This document shows, in pieces, positions 5,182 through 5,750 of a DNA stretch of 5,750 nt (position 1 is the first letter of the stretch; each line of letters opens with the position of its first letter). This DNA is from Actinomycetes bacterium (GTDB lineage: Bacteria; Actinomycetota; Actinomycetes; Actinomycetales; Beutenbergiaceae). A program made the translations under genes and the position numbers. Location of the stretch: contig JAJYRV010000147.1 of assembly GCA_021793935.1 (NCBI GenBank), forward strand, positions 1-5,750. The letters run 5' to 3'. Below the pieces are notes generated by a model that was given only the letters and a program-made list of their open reading frames with translations, was not told where the DNA came from and searched no databases.

Positions 5182-5750
5182 ATAAATCGCCGGTACTTGC
5201 TGCGAGGAGCGCGCGGGTGAGGCGGTGGGACGGGGCCGCCCATACCTCCTCGGTGGGCCCGGTCTCGACGATCCTTCCCGATTCCATCACGGCGATTCGG
5301 TCGCTGACCCTGCGCACGACGGCGAGGTTGTGGGAGATGAAGACCATCGCCATCCCGGTGCGCTCCTGCAGGTCGAGAAGAAGGTCGAGGATGGACTGCT
5401 GCACCGTGACGTCGAGGGCGGAGGTTGGTTCGTCGAGGATGAGCAGTTCGGGCTCGGCGGCGAGTGCCCGGGCGATGGCGAGCCGCTGGCGTTGGCCGCC
5501 CGAGAGCGCTCGGGGGTACCGAGTGAGGACGGAGGCGGGCAGGTGCACCCGGTCGAGCAGTTCCGCGGCCGAACGGCCCGTTCTTGCCGCGCCGATCGCA
5601 TGGCGCAGGATCTTCCCGGCGGTGAAGCGCGGATCGAAGGAACCGAGCGGGTCTTGGGGCACGAGCCGCATCCGGGCGTGGGCGTGGACCTCGCCCCCAT
5701 CCGGTTTCTCCGCGCCGAGCAGGAGCCGGGCGAGGGTCGTCTTCCCACTG
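5180..5750 (-). CDS. Opp/Dpp-type ABC transporter ATP-binding protein, N-terminus outside window
   Basis: Cytoplasmic ATPase subunit or domain powering an ABC importer, most like those for oligopeptides, dipeptides or nickel. The frame is open from the right edge to TAG at 5180-5182, giving 189 residues of C-terminal sequence. The first visible residues, SGKTTLARLLLG, are the end of the Walker A motif. Then come the Q-loop VPQDPLGSFDPR (30-41), signature LSGGQRQRLAIARAL (82-96), Walker B ELLILDEPTSALD (101-113) and the switch histidine in FISHNLAVVRRVSDRI (137-152). VETGPTEEVWAAPSHRLTRALL near the end is typical of the Opp/Dpp tail. The Walker A-to-Q-loop stretch is unusually short, about 29 residues where family members usually have about 45. 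Since the N-terminus is cut, a fused two-domain ATPase cannot be excluded. It lies upstream of and in line with the Lrp/AsnC gene. Confidence 0.93.
   Translation of the reverse strand, partial: SGKTTLARLLLGAEKPDGGEVHAHARMRLVPQDPLGSFDPRFTAGKILRHAIGAARTGRSAAELLDRVHLPASVLTRYPRALSGGQRQRLAIARALAAEPELLILDEPTSALDVTVQQSILDLLLDLQERTGMAMVFISHNLAVVRRVSDRIAVMESGRIVETGPTEEVWAAPSHRLTRALLAASTGDL

Noticed and set aside
1..5750. CRISPR arrays, tRNA or rRNA genes, insertion sequences, phage or defence genes
   Set aside because: No regularly spaced repeats, cloverleaf-like segments, transposase motifs or defence domains were seen on either strand by eye.

Overview
The window comes from a high-GC Gram-positive bacterium, almost certainly an actinomycete. 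Coding regions are roughly two-thirds G+C with strongly G/C-ending codons, several genes start with GTG, and the E1/E2 proteins resemble the mycobacterial BkdA/BkdB/BkdC set as I recall it. I cannot name the genus from sequence alone.

Layout: (1) 1-953, minus strand: the first 317 residues of a thiolase closest to the 3-oxoadipyl-CoA thiolases PcaF/PaaJ, running off the left edge. (2) 954-1268: a divergent intergenic region with a perfect 14-bp TetR-type palindrome (1007-1020), a nested inverted-repeat block (1131-1160) and a terminator-like hairpin facing left (1169-1200). (3) 1269-4623, plus strand: a tight three-gene operon for E1-alpha, E1-beta and E2 of a branched-chain 2-oxoacid dehydrogenase complex, each junction a 4-nt start/stop overlap. 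(4) 4654-5121, minus strand: an Lrp/AsnC-family regulator, convergent with the operon across a 30-nt gap. (5) 5180-5750, minus strand: the C-terminal part of an Opp/Dpp-type ABC transporter ATPase, running off the right edge.

The three operon products should form a complex turning a branched-chain (or related) 2-oxoacid into an acyl-CoA. No E3 (dihydrolipoamide dehydrogenase) gene is present, so E3 must be encoded elsewhere. The Lrp/AsnC protein is a plausible amino-acid-responsive controller of the operon, and the thiolase would act on a later CoA-thioester step. Nothing here is a clearly new system. The intergenic region is the least explained part, and the pairing of a PaaJ/PcaF-like thiolase and TetR-type operator with a 2-oxoacid dehydrogenase raises the testable idea that the complex also handles aromatic 2-oxoacids.
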